Positions 1 to 6,462 of a stretch of 9,377 nucleotides of DNA are shown one piece after another. The first letter of the stretch is position 1. Each line of letters begins with the position of its first letter. The stretch is from Bacillota bacterium (GTDB taxonomy: Bacteria; Bacillota; Clostridia; Oscillospirales; Acutalibacteraceae): the NCBI GenBank assembly GCA_023420245.1, contig JAEZWL010000167.1:1-9377 (forward strand), given 5' to 3'. A model generated the notes under the pieces. It saw nothing but the letters and a program-made list of their open reading frames with translations, did no database searches and was not told the DNA's origin. Made by a program: the position numbers and the translations under genes.

Positions 1-13
1 CGTCTATCCCCAT
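1..13 (-). CDS. Possible start of next gene (partial, product unknown)
   Basis: After the murA stop the minus strand carries AGGA, five bases, then ATG at 13-11, followed by codons for Gly, Ile and Asp before the window ends. This looks like a translation start 18 bases after murA, which would put the gene in the murA operon. Only four codons are visible, so no product can be named. The ribosome-binding-site match is short and could be chance. Confidence 0.35.
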
Positions 14-31
14 CCTATTCCTGTCTTATTT

Positions 32-1315
32 TTATACAACCTGAGCGATGGATGTCTCCGGTACATGAACCCGCTTGATATCGGCACCTAATTGGGTAAG
101 CTTCTCTTCCACATCTTCATAACCGCGCTCAATATGATTGATATCTTCCACCTGTGAGGTGCCTTTTGCCGCCAACGCCGCAATCAGCATCGCCGCCCCC
201 GCGCGTAAATCGGTCGCTTTGACCGGCGCCGCGTTCAGGTGGTCAATTCCCTCAAAAACCGCAAGCTTTCCGTCCACTGAAATCTGGGCACCCATCCGCT
301 TCAACTCTTCCACATACCGAAAACGGTTGTCCCATACGCTTTCATTAATAATACTTGTTCCGTTCGCGATAGACAGCAAAACCGCGATCTGCGGCTGCAT
401 ATCGGTTGGAAAACCCGGATGCGGCATTGTCTTAATATTGCATTTATTCAGTTTACCCTTACGAACAACCCGTACGGCATCGTCGTATTCTTCAACCGTT
501 ACACCCATTTCCTCCAGTTTTGCAGAAATGGACTCCAAATGCTTTGGAATAACATTTTTAACCAACACATCCCCGCCTGTCGCCGCAGCGGCAACCATGT
601 ATGTGCCGGCCTCAATTTGATCAGGAATAATAGAATAGGTAGTGCCGTTGAGGTGCTCGACCCCATAAATTTTAATTACGTCGGTACCGGCGCCGCGAAT
701 GTCGGCGCCCATAGAGTTTAAGAAGTTGGCAAGATCAACAATATGAGGTTCCTTTGCAGCGTTTTCAATTACCGTCATGCCCTTTGCCTTTACAGCTGCC
801 AAAATAATATTTACGGTAGCGCCTACGGAAACAACATCCAAATAAATATTGGCTCCGTTCAGATTTTTGGCGTTTACGTCGACCATACCGCCTTCCACTT
901 TATAGGTTGCCCCCAAGGCGGCAAATCCCTTTAAATGCTGGTCAATCGGGCGCACGCCGAAATCACAGCCCCCCGGCATTGTTACCACCGCATGCTTGCA
1001 GCGACCCAGCAGGGCGCCCAGCAGGTAGTAGGAACCGCTGATATGACGCGCCAGTTCGTAGGACGCCACATGGGTATGAATCGATCTCGGGTCAATTTCT
1101 ATCGTGCATTTATTGATGTTCCGTATTTTTGCTCCCATATCAAAAAGAATTCTGGTAATCGATACAACATCCGTAATATTCGGAATATTTTCAATGCGGC
1201 ACATACCGTCTGAAAGAATTACAGCCGGAATAATTGCGATAGCAGCATTTTTGGCGCCACTGATGGTAACTTCACCGGTCAGCCGATTGCCACCATTAAT
1301 TACAAATTTATCCAA
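32..1315 (-). CDS. murA: UDP-N-acetylglucosamine 1-carboxyvinyltransferase
   Basis: This cytoplasmic enzyme transfers enolpyruvate from PEP to UDP-GlcNAc, the first committed step of peptidoglycan synthesis and the fosfomycin target. I place the start at TTG 1315-1313, because GGAGAG lies seven bases upstream, inside the longer open frame that begins at TTG 1336. The product is then 427 residues (E. coli MurA is 419), and key residues fall at Lys22 (SGAKNA), Asp305 (FPTDMQ), Arg371 (DLRAG) and Arg397 (IERGYE), the same numbers as in E. coli. The catalytic cysteine is Cys117 in PGGCDFGVRP, followed by Arg122. By ungapped alignment the residue matching E. coli Arg91 is Ser93 (HISGSYYLLG); Arg91 lies near the active site. 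The gene has its own promoter. Many Firmicutes carry two MurA paralogues, and I cannot tell which one this is. Confidence 0.96.
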   Translation of the reverse strand: MDKFVINGGNRLTGEVTISGAKNAAIAIIPAVILSDGMCRIENIPNITDVVSITRILFDMGAKIRNINKCTIEIDPRSIHTHVASYELARHISGSYYLLGALLGRCKHAVVTMPGGCDFGVRPIDQHLKGFAALGATYKVEGGMVDVNAKNLNGANIYLDVVSVGATVNIILAAVKAKGMTVIENAAKEPHIVDLANFLNSMGADIRGAGTDVIKIYGVEHLNGTTYSIIPDQIEAGTYMVAAAATGGDVLVKNVIPKHLESISAKLEEMGVTVEEYDDAVRVVRKGKLNKCNIKTMPHPGFPTDMQPQIAVLLSIANGTSIINESVWDNRFRYVEELKRMGAQISVDGKLAVFEGIDHLNAAPVKATDLRAGAAMLIAALAAKGTSQVEDINHIERGYEDVEEKLTQLGADIKRVHVPETSIAQVV

Positions 1316-1322
1316 TGCGGCA

Positions 1323-1328
1323 CTCTCC
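1323..1328 (-). promoter_or_regulatory. Shine-Dalgarno deciding the murA start
   Basis: The minus strand reads GGAGAG, then seven bases, then TTG GAT AAA TTT. The site lies inside the longer open frame starting at 1336, so that upstream TTG is unlikely to be used. Numbering from 1315 also reproduces the E. coli positions of four active-site residues. Confidence 0.8.
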
Positions 1329-1471
1329 AATCTCAAATTAAAACAATACTATTATTGCATTTTTTCAGTGATTATAAATCAATTTTTATGATTAAATCGT
1401 TGTAAATTTTTTCATCTGTAATTAATGAATATAATTCCAAAATAAATTCAATATTCATCACATACTTATTG

Positions 1472-1500
1472 ATAATAATACACATATCGTAAAAAGTCAA
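1472..1500 (-). promoter_or_regulatory. Sigma-A-type promoter for murA
   Basis: The minus strand has TTGACT (1500-1495), a 17-base spacer, and TATTAT (1477-1472), each matching consensus at five of six positions. Transcription should start near 1465, giving a leader of about 150 nt before the TTG start. A perfect TATAAT also lies at 1376-1371 but has no recognisable -35 box. The spacer from 1316 to 1584 is A+T rich and otherwise holds only the terminator of the upstream gene. Confidence 0.7.
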
Positions 1501-1530
1501 TAAGCACTGCAATCATTATTTTATTTGATA

Positions 1531-1578
1531 AATAAAAACAAAGAAGCGATCTGCTTTTCCTACAGAAGCGCTTCCTTG
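1531..1578 (-). terminator. Intrinsic terminator after the M23 peptidase gene
   Basis: Seven bases past the TGA stop, a 10-bp stem forms between 1578-1569 and 1548-1539 on the minus strand, including one G-U pair. An inner 4-bp helix (1566-1563 with 1553-1550) shortens the loop. The transcript then runs into UUUUUAUU. This is a classical Rho-independent layout and separates this gene from murA. Confidence 0.85.
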
Positions 1579-1584
1579 TATGAA

Positions 1585-3276
1585 TCATCTGCCTACGTAA
1601 CCAAGCGGATTCACTCTTGTTCCATTTTTAATTACCTCAAAATGCAAATGAGGACCCGTTGAATTTCCGGTACTGCCAACACGCGCGATTGCCTGACCTT
1701 TTGAAACCTTTTGCCCTGATGTTACCAAAATTTTACTGGCGTGTCCATACAGCGTCTGAACTCCGCTGGAATGACGAATCTGTACGCAGTTGCCATATCC
1801 GTTTCTCCAGCCAGCTGAAACAACCACGCCGCCGTCCGCCGCAACGATGGTTTTTCCGTAAGCGCCGCCACCCGAGATATCGATACCGGTATGAAAGCTG
1901 CCCCATCGCCACGTAAAGTACGTGGTAATCGTATGCAAAGAAGGAACGGGCCACATGAAATTGCCTGTGCTTTCGCCCAGATCGTTGATTTTGGGACGTT
2001 TTTTGGTTCCTGTAATCACTACCTTATCAACCGATGGAATAACAACCGTCCGTTTTACGATTTCTCTTTTTGATTCCAAGCCATTAAGATAATAGATTTT
2101 ATCCGTGCATTCCTGAACCCCGTTCACTCCCTCGTTTTTTACCTTAGAATAATCTGTATACTGGGAATCGTCGGGAATAGTCACCGTTTTATAGGAAAGA
2201 GGAACACGGTAAATCATACTCCTCATTTTTTGCACACTGAGCAGTGAAGTAGGAACCTGCATTGTAATAAGATCGCCCGGATGTAAATTGTCCCCGAGCT
2301 GGTTGTTATTAATTTTGTTCAATTCCGCTATCGTTGTATTATTTGCTTTCGCAATCGATGTTACCGTATCTCCCTCTTTTACCGTATAGGTCACCGCAGA
2401 TTTTGTTGTGCCTGAAACCAGTTTATTCATAGCATCTGTAGTCATGATCGTGGTAGTTGGGAAAAGACCGGTAATTGTCTCCACATCCTGAGAAAAAGTG
2501 GTCGTGGCGTCCGTATCGCTGCCACGGGCCTTATTTAAAATATTTTGAAGAATAAAGCGCAGGTCCGCACTGCTTTTAACGGCACCCATCAGCTGCCCGT
2601 CAACATAAAGTCCGCTTGCTTCTTCAATAATGCCGTTGGACTGCTGGATAATCTTATCGCAAACAAAGCTGACCGGCGAATATTTACTCGGATCAACAAC
2701 GGACAGTTGAAAGGATGGCGTATATTTTACGCCGATATCACTCGCAACCGTATCATGAACCATACGCTGGCTCACCATTTCGGTTGCCTGCTCATAAATC
2801 TTCTCATTCTGGATGGTCGCAACCTGCTGCCCGTCATAAGACAATACCAACCCATAGTTTAAGCCTGTCCAATATTTTACCGTCAGAAAAAGCAGAACTA
2901 TTGCGCCTGCCGGAGCAAGCACGTTAAAAATAGAGCATAAAAACTCTTTGTGGCGGGTAAAGCTTTTCCCTGCAACCCAAAAATAAGTGATGAAGGTACG
3001 CCCAAAGCCGATTTTTCTGGCTTCCCTAATCCGGCCTGCGGCAATTTCGATACCTTCATGAATCAATTGTATCTCTTTTTTCAGATTTCGTATCTGTCTG
3101 CCAACAGTAATCGTATAGAAATGACCTAATAAATCCGTTACAGGTTTTAAAAAACGCGATAACCTTCGATTAACACGCTTAATGATTCTGACAGTCTGAA
3201 TGCCTACAATATATAAAAAACGATTGGTATCGGTTAAATATCTTATTAACAGCTTTTTCAGCTTTGAAAACTGCAT
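1585..3276 (-). CDS. Membrane-anchored LysM/G5-like/M23 peptidoglycan endopeptidase
   Basis: This 563-residue protein is predicted to cut peptide cross-links in peptidoglycan outside the membrane. Residues 1-112 are strongly basic and probably cytoplasmic. Residues 113-136 form one membrane segment without a cleavage site, so the rest should face the wall. A LysM domain spans about 295-341 (TYTVKEGDTVTSIAK...LHPGDLI), and a G5-like domain about 355-430. The C-terminal M23 (LytM-like) domain covers about 440-563. Zinc ligands are His462 and Asp466 (HTGID) and His545, with catalytic His512 (YGH) and His543 (HLHFE), so the enzyme looks active. The ATG has AAAGGA nine bases upstream. The gene stands alone, with its own promoter and terminator. 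The domain calls are firm. Whether it acts in growth, division or sporulation cannot be read from the sequence. Confidence 0.93.
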   Translation of the reverse strand: MQFSKLKKLLIRYLTDTNRFLYIVGIQTVRIIKRVNRRLSRFLKPVTDLLGHFYTITVGRQIRNLKKEIQLIHEGIEIAAGRIREARKIGFGRTFITYFWVAGKSFTRHKEFLCSIFNVLAPAGAIVLLFLTVKYWTGLNYGLVLSYDGQQVATIQNEKIYEQATEMVSQRMVHDTVASDIGVKYTPSFQLSVVDPSKYSPVSFVCDKIIQQSNGIIEEASGLYVDGQLMGAVKSSADLRFILQNILNKARGSDTDATTTFSQDVETITGLFPTTTIMTTDAMNKLVSGTTKSAVTYTVKEGDTVTSIAKANNTTIAELNKINNNQLGDNLHPGDLITMQVPTSLLSVQKMRSMIYRVPLSYKTVTIPDDSQYTDYSKVKNEGVNGVQECTDKIYYLNGLESKREIVKRTVVIPSVDKVVITGTKKRPKINDLGESTGNFMWPVPSLHTITTYFTWRWGSFHTGIDISGGGAYGKTIVAADGGVVVSAGWRNGYGNCVQIRHSSGVQTLYGHASKILVTSGQKVSKGQAIARVGSTGNSTGPHLHFEVIKNGTRVNPLGYVGR

Positions 3277-3303
3277 AAAGCCAAATCCTTTCGCATCTAA
3301 TTG

Positions 3304-3317
3304 TTACAAATTTGTAA
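3304..3317. repeat. Perfect 14-bp palindrome near the M23 transcription start
   Basis: TTACAAATTTGTAA reads the same on both strands and lies a few bases downstream of the predicted start point of the M23 gene. Its position suits a repressor operator. In such A+T-rich DNA chance is possible, so regulation is an inference. Confidence 0.45.
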
Positions 3318-3328
3318 TATCCTTATTT

Positions 3329-3357
3329 ATGATATAACAAATCTAACAATAATGCAA
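3329..3357 (-). promoter_or_regulatory. Probable promoter of the M23 peptidase gene
   Basis: The minus strand shows TATCAT (3334-3329, five of six matches) 17 bases after TTGCAT (3357-3352, three of six matches). Transcription would begin near 3322, giving a leader of about 45 nt. The weak -35 box would fit a promoter needing an activator, and a direct-repeat motif lies just upstream at 3378-3362. Confidence 0.55.
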
Positions 3358-3361
3358 CCGA

Positions 3362-3378
3362 TTTACGTAAAATTTACA
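3362..3378 (-). promoter_or_regulatory. WalR-box-like direct repeat upstream of the M23 promoter
   Basis: The minus strand reads TGTAAA, five bases, CGTAAA. The known WalR (YycF/VicR) consensus is two TGTWAH hexamers five bases apart, so only the first base of the second hexamer differs. The second hexamer ends four bases before the -35 box. WalR controls murein hydrolase genes in Bacillus and Staphylococcus, which suits the gene, but the A+T-rich context makes chance matches likely. Confidence 0.35.
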
Positions 3379-3424
3379 AAATTACAATAATTGGATCAGA
3401 ATTGTATGGCTCCTGCGTAAGTAT

Positions 3425-3877
3425 TCAGTAGATTAAATTCTCTTCATTCCAATTACGGACGATCGGTAAAAATGCTTTTGCCTCCGCTTTTGCATCTTCC
3501 AAATCATGCTCCAGATAATTGCCGCATTCTTCCGCTTTGGAGCCCGGGATTACGCCACTGAATTCTGAAATAAACTCAAACGCCTCTATAATCAGTTTTA
3601 TCGCATCCGATTTTTTCAAATTCCGAACCAAAAAGTAAAAACCAGTGCGGCAGCCCATCGGACCAAAATATATTACCTTGTCTCTCCACACGGAATTGCG
3701 GGCATAGGTAGCAAAAAGATGCTCCATCGTATGCATCGCCGGGTTTGCAAGAAATGGCGCGACATTGGGGCGTCTCATCCGAATATCGTAGGTTATAATA
3801 TCATCATCAATTCGAGATACATAAATTCCCGGCATCAATTTATTATGATCCACACAAAAGCTAGCGATTCTTTCCAT
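3425..3877 (-). CDS. luxS: S-ribosylhomocysteine lyase (AI-2 synthesis)
   Basis: LuxS cleaves S-ribosylhomocysteine to homocysteine and DPD, the precursor of the signal AI-2, as part of the activated methyl cycle in the cytoplasm. The 150-residue product has near-standard length (B. subtilis about 157). Metal ligands are His49 and His53 in the HTMEH motif and Cys118 in ECGNY. Glu52 and Cys76 (GPMGCRTG) are the catalytic pair, so the site is complete. The ATG sits 12 bases after the stop of the phospholipase-like gene, and its Shine-Dalgarno touches that stop, so the two are almost surely co-transcribed and probably coupled in translation. No pfs nucleosidase or methyl-cycle partner lies in the window. 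Downstream there is only a weak A+T hairpin, so read-through toward the M23 gene is possible. Confidence 0.97.
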   Translation of the reverse strand: MERIASFCVDHNKLMPGIYVSRIDDDIITYDIRMRRPNVAPFLANPAMHTMEHLFATYARNSVWRDKVIYFGPMGCRTGFYFLVRNLKKSDAIKLIIEAFEFISEFSGVIPGSKAEECGNYLEHDLEDAKAEAKAFLPIVRNWNEENLIY

Positions 3878-3884
3878 AACAATT

Positions 3885-3890
3885 TCTCCT
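3885..3890 (-). promoter_or_regulatory. luxS Shine-Dalgarno overlapping the upstream stop
   Basis: AGGAGA lies seven bases before the luxS ATG, and its first A is the last base of the TAA of the preceding gene. Ribosomes finishing the phospholipase-like gene stop on the luxS binding site, an arrangement typical of coupled translation. Confidence 0.8.
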
Positions 3891-4783
3891 TAAACAAATG
3901 GTATTTCGTTGACTAACTTAAAAAATTCTTCTCTTTCCAAAAAGCTTTCGATTAACGCAATAGACTCCAGAATGGATGATTCATACAAATCAAAGAAGCT
4001 ACTCTCACTTTTTTCTCCGCTATCATACGGCCACGCCCAGCCTGCATTTAGGATGTTGGCATAATCAAACTGATCGCCTTCGCTGACAGGGCGGATATGA
4101 CAGGAAACGGACCGAAGGATATTATGCTTTTCAAGCCGCTCTATTAAACTTTTTTTCAAAGCTGTACGATCATTCAGCAGACCGTATGCTGCCCTACAAT
4201 CTTCTGTGGCCTGATAGAGCAACGGGGTGTCAATTTCAGCACCATAAAGAGTTTCAAGAACATGGGAAAATAAGTCCGCCATCATCGTTTGAAGCTCTTT
4301 GTTTTTCGGCACTGTCGATTTGAGGTTAAACTCGATGGGCAGCGCCGCTTTTTCATAGCGAAGCATAATCGTGTCCAGAGCAGATTCAATCTGATGATGC
4401 ATAGCCTTTTGATCCTGATTATGATTATCTTTCAATAAAGCCTGCGTCGTAAAATGTATAAAAGGGTGTGCTGTCCGGTCCAGACTGTAGTGGCACAAAA
4501 AACCATAGAGATACGAAAGAACCGTGTGGTCCCGGGGGGACAAAAAATAATACTCACGCAAAATGTCGAAAAAAATCGAGGGCTTTTCCCGATGCAGCTT
4601 CCCGCCGTATTCCTTCAGACTGATGCCTTTCTGCCACGGCAGGACGCGGTGACAATAGAAAAAATCCGGTCCCTGCGCGCCCCAGAGAAAAGCTTGCCGT
4701 TGAACCGGCTCCGACCCTTTTTTCTGATTTAGCGCTTCCATCACTCTTTCCGCCTGAAGAAAATGTGTTATAGCGGCCGGCAT
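3890..4783 (-). CDS. Zinc-dependent phospholipase C family protein, no signal peptide
   Basis: The 297-residue product begins PAAITHF and carries AQGPDFFY, which I recognise from the zinc-dependent phospholipase C family (Pfam Zn_dep_PLPC). Candidate zinc ligands are His7, Asp40, His64 (or His45), His98, Asp102, His106, His129 and Glu133. The spacings His98-x3-Asp102 and His129-x3-Glu133 equal those of B. cereus PC-PLC (His118/Asp122 and His142/Glu146). That enzyme and alpha-toxin also use the mature N-terminal Trp. Here no signal peptide or N-terminal Trp is seen, so the protein is probably cytoplasmic and its substrate is unknown. GAGG lies about seven bases before the ATG. It is the first gene of a unit with luxS. 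The family call is firm, but lipase activity is not shown. Confidence 0.85.
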   Translation of the reverse strand: MPAAITHFLQAERVMEALNQKKGSEPVQRQAFLWGAQGPDFFYCHRVLPWQKGISLKEYGGKLHREKPSIFFDILREYYFLSPRDHTVLSYLYGFLCHYSLDRTAHPFIHFTTQALLKDNHNQDQKAMHHQIESALDTIMLRYEKAALPIEFNLKSTVPKNKELQTMMADLFSHVLETLYGAEIDTPLLYQATEDCRAAYGLLNDRTALKKSLIERLEKHNILRSVSCHIRPVSEGDQFDYANILNAGWAWPYDSGEKSESSFFDLYESSILESIALIESFLEREEFFKLVNEIPFV

Positions 4784-4797
4784 GTCATCACCTCAAA

Positions 4798-4836
4798 AAA
4801 ATAAAGTATACAGCAAAATGTTGTATACTTTATTTT
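4798..4836 (-). terminator. Perfect 15-bp inverted repeat before the PLC-luxS unit: terminator or operator
   Basis: 4836-4822 and 4812-4798 are perfect 15-base complements around a 9-base loop, with the core TGTATACTTTATTTT. On the minus strand the stem ends in a T-rich run, so it can act as the intrinsic terminator of the ABC operon that ends at 4932. No better terminator lies between. The run ends directly at the Shine-Dalgarno of the phospholipase-like gene, and the repeat overlaps or directly follows that gene's candidate -10 boxes. An operator or a 5' mRNA hairpin is therefore also possible. Confidence 0.6.
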
Positions 4837-4869
4837 AGCATATTAAATCGAATTATGAAAGGATTTCAA
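4832..4869 (-). promoter_or_regulatory. Candidate promoter(s) of the PLC-luxS unit
   Basis: Two overlapping options are visible on the minus strand. One is TTGAAA (4869-4864), 16 bases, TTTAAT (4847-4842). The other is an extended -10, TGCTAAAAT (4840-4832), without a good -35. Either would start transcription at the edge of, or inside, the 15-bp inverted repeat, within about 50 bases of the ATG. Confidence 0.45.
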
Positions 4870-4931
4870 GGGAAAAGTCCATTCAGACTGTCAAAAAGTT
4901 TTGAAGCCGCACAATTGCAAAAAATTTCAGC

Positions 4932-5666
4932 TTAAAGAACTTTTGATAAAAAGTCCTGTAATCTGGGATTTTTAGGATTTGTAAAAAACTCGTCCGGTTT
5001 GGCTTCCTCCAGAACCTGCCCGTCATCCATAAACAGAACACGGGTTGCCACCTCACGCGCAAAGCCCATCTCGTGTGTAACAACGGCCATCGTCATTCCG
5101 TCTTCGGCAAGCTCCTTCATAACCTGGAGAACCTCTCCCACCATTTCGGGGTCAAGCGCACTGGTAGGCTCGTCAAACAGCATAACGTCAGGGTTCATCG
5201 CGAGAGCTCTTACGATTGCAATACGCTGCTTCTGTCCGCCTGAAAGCTGAACCGGATACGCTTCCGCCTTATCGGCAAGCCCAATGCGTTCCAAAAGCTG
5301 CATTGCCTGCTTGTTCGCTTCCTCCGGCGTTTTCAACTTTAACGATACCGGGGCGAGTGTTATGTTCTTTATTACTGTTAAATGAGGAAATAAATTAAAA
5401 TGCTGAAATACCATACCCATTTTTTGACGGAGCTGATTAATATTGCAGTCCGGTTTGTTTATCTGAACGCCTTCAAACCAAATCTCGCCGCTGGTTGGCT
5501 GCTCCAGAAGATTCAGGCAGCGAAGGAAAGTACTTTTTCCGGAACCGGACGGCCCCACGATAACAACCTTTTCTCCCTTTTCTATTTCCTGACTAATTCC
5601 CTTTAATACCGGTAAATCGCCGTTGAGAGTATGAAACGTTTTATGGAGATCTTTAACGGTTATCAC
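4932..5666 (-). CDS. Polar amino acid ABC transporter ATP-binding protein (GlnQ/HisP type)
   Basis: This ATPase powers import of a polar amino acid with the permease and lipoprotein encoded just upstream. I start it at GTG 5666-5664, giving 244 residues (the family is about 240-245). The longer frame from TTG 5687 contains AAAGGAGG, which is the ribosome binding site, ten bases before the GTG. Numbered from GTG, Walker A (GPSGSGKST) is at 38-46, the Q-loop Gln at 88, the signature LSGGQ at 141-145, Walker B with catalytic Glu (VMLFDE) at 161-166, and the switch His (THEMGFA) at 198. All are intact. The start overlaps the end of the permease gene by 14 bases, so translation is probably coupled. 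It is the last gene of the operon. The substrate cannot be told from this subunit. Confidence 0.95.
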   Translation of the reverse strand: MITVKDLHKTFHTLNGDLPVLKGISQEIEKGEKVVIVGPSGSGKSTFLRCLNLLEQPTSGEIWFEGVQINKPDCNINQLRQKMGMVFQHFNLFPHLTVIKNITLAPVSLKLKTPEEANKQAMQLLERIGLADKAEAYPVQLSGGQKQRIAIVRALAMNPDVMLFDEPTSALDPEMVGEVLQVMKELAEDGMTMAVVTHEMGFAREVATRVLFMDDGQVLEEAKPDEFFTNPKNPRLQDFLSKVL

Positions 5667-6384
5667 TCTTATGCAGCCTCCTTTCAAACTTTGACAAAGC
5701 GGTAGTCAAACCGATTACAATCAGAAGGTAAGCGCCCGCAGTGGTAAGCAGAGGCGTAAATGCGTCGTAAGTGATGCTTCTGATAATATCGCCGCCCTTG
5801 GTCAGATCCTGCACACCGATATATCCGGCGACGGAGGTTTCTTTCAGCAGCGCGATAAACTCATTGCCAATTGCCGGGAGAACGTTTTTCAAAGCCTGAG
5901 GAAAAACAATTTTCACCATGGTATCCCGTTCGTTTAAGCCAAGGGAACGTCCGGCCTCAATCTGCCCTTTGTCTACCGACTGAATGCCGCTTCGGATAAC
6001 CTCAGCCACATATGCGCCGGAATTGATTCCGAATGCGAGAATAGATGCGGTAATCTTATCAACGCTTGTAGAACTTAAAATGATATAATACATAATCAAC
6101 AGCTGAACAATGACCGGGGTTCCGCGAATAATCGTCAGATACAGATTCGCAAGCGTGTTTAATATTCTGAATTTTTTGTTGTCATTTCCATGTGCCACCT
6201 TTACAAGGGCGACCAGTGTCCCCAAAAGAATACCAATAATTACAGCAAATATGGTAATTAACAAGGTATTGCCCAAACCGGTAACAATATATTTATACCT
6301 ACTTTTAACAATAAATGCGTCGGTTAATTTATCCGATAACACCGTAAAAAAAGACAGGGGAATCGCAGCAAGCAGTGAATTCAT
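5653..6384 (-). CDS. Polar amino acid ABC transporter permease (His/Glu/Gln/Arg family)
   Basis: This inner-membrane subunit forms the import channel, probably as a dimer. The 243-residue product has about five hydrophobic segments, near 39-63, 80-104, 109-130, 171-190 and 210-232. The EAA loop that docks on the ATPase is at about 139-168 (IEAGRSLGL...FPQAL), and the RGTPVIVQL motif near 87 is typical of this family. The ATG has AGGAGGT four bases upstream. The gene follows the binding-protein gene by 78 bases, with a hairpin between, and overlaps the ATPase gene by 14 bases. No defect is seen. Specificity depends mainly on the binding protein. Confidence 0.94.
   Translation of the reverse strand: MNSLLAAIPLSFFTVLSDKLTDAFIVKSRYKYIVTGLGNTLLITIFAVIIGILLGTLVALVKVAHGNDNKKFRILNTLANLYLTIIRGTPVIVQLLIMYYIILSSTSVDKITASILAFGINSGAYVAEVIRSGIQSVDKGQIEAGRSLGLNERDTMVKIVFPQALKNVLPAIGNEFIALLKETSVAGYIGVQDLTKGGDIIRSITYDAFTPLLTTAGAYLLIVIGLTTALSKFERRLHKSDNR
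5677..5681 (-). promoter_or_regulatory. Shine-Dalgarno deciding the ABC ATPase start
   Basis: GGAGG (within AAAGGAGG) lies ten bases before GTG 5666 and inside the last codons of the permease gene. The upstream in-frame TTG at 5687 lies on the far side of this site, so the shorter protein is favoured. Confidence 0.75.
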
Positions 6385-6412
6385 ATTTACCTCCTGTTAG
6401 AAACGAATAAAA

Positions 6413-6442
6413 GCAGGGCAGCAGAATTACTGCTGACCCTGC
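6413..6442 (-). terminator. GC-rich hairpin between binding-protein and permease genes
   Basis: A 12-bp stem with one bulged base (6442-6430 with 6424-6413) and a 5-base loop is followed on the minus strand by TTTTATT. The U run is short and broken, so it is probably a leaky terminator or an mRNA-stabilising hairpin. Either would give more binding protein than permease and ATPase, as is common in such operons. Confidence 0.65.
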
Positions 6443-6462
6443 ATTGGATTTTCAGATAAACA

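Noticed and set aside
138..1391. Several open frames on the plus strand across murA (60-160 codons)
   Set aside because: They lie antisense to a clearly conserved murA, have no family resemblance and no good ribosome binding sites. They are shadows of the real gene.
1481..1532. Short frame of about 16 codons upstream of the murA promoter
   Set aside because: It lies over the -35/-10 region, has no Shine-Dalgarno and is no longer than expected by chance in A+T-rich DNA.
3383..3406. Possible luxS terminator (6-bp TACAAT/ATTGTA stem, 12-base loop)
   Set aside because: The stem is short and A+T only, the loop is large and no continuous U run follows. It is too weak to list as a terminator.
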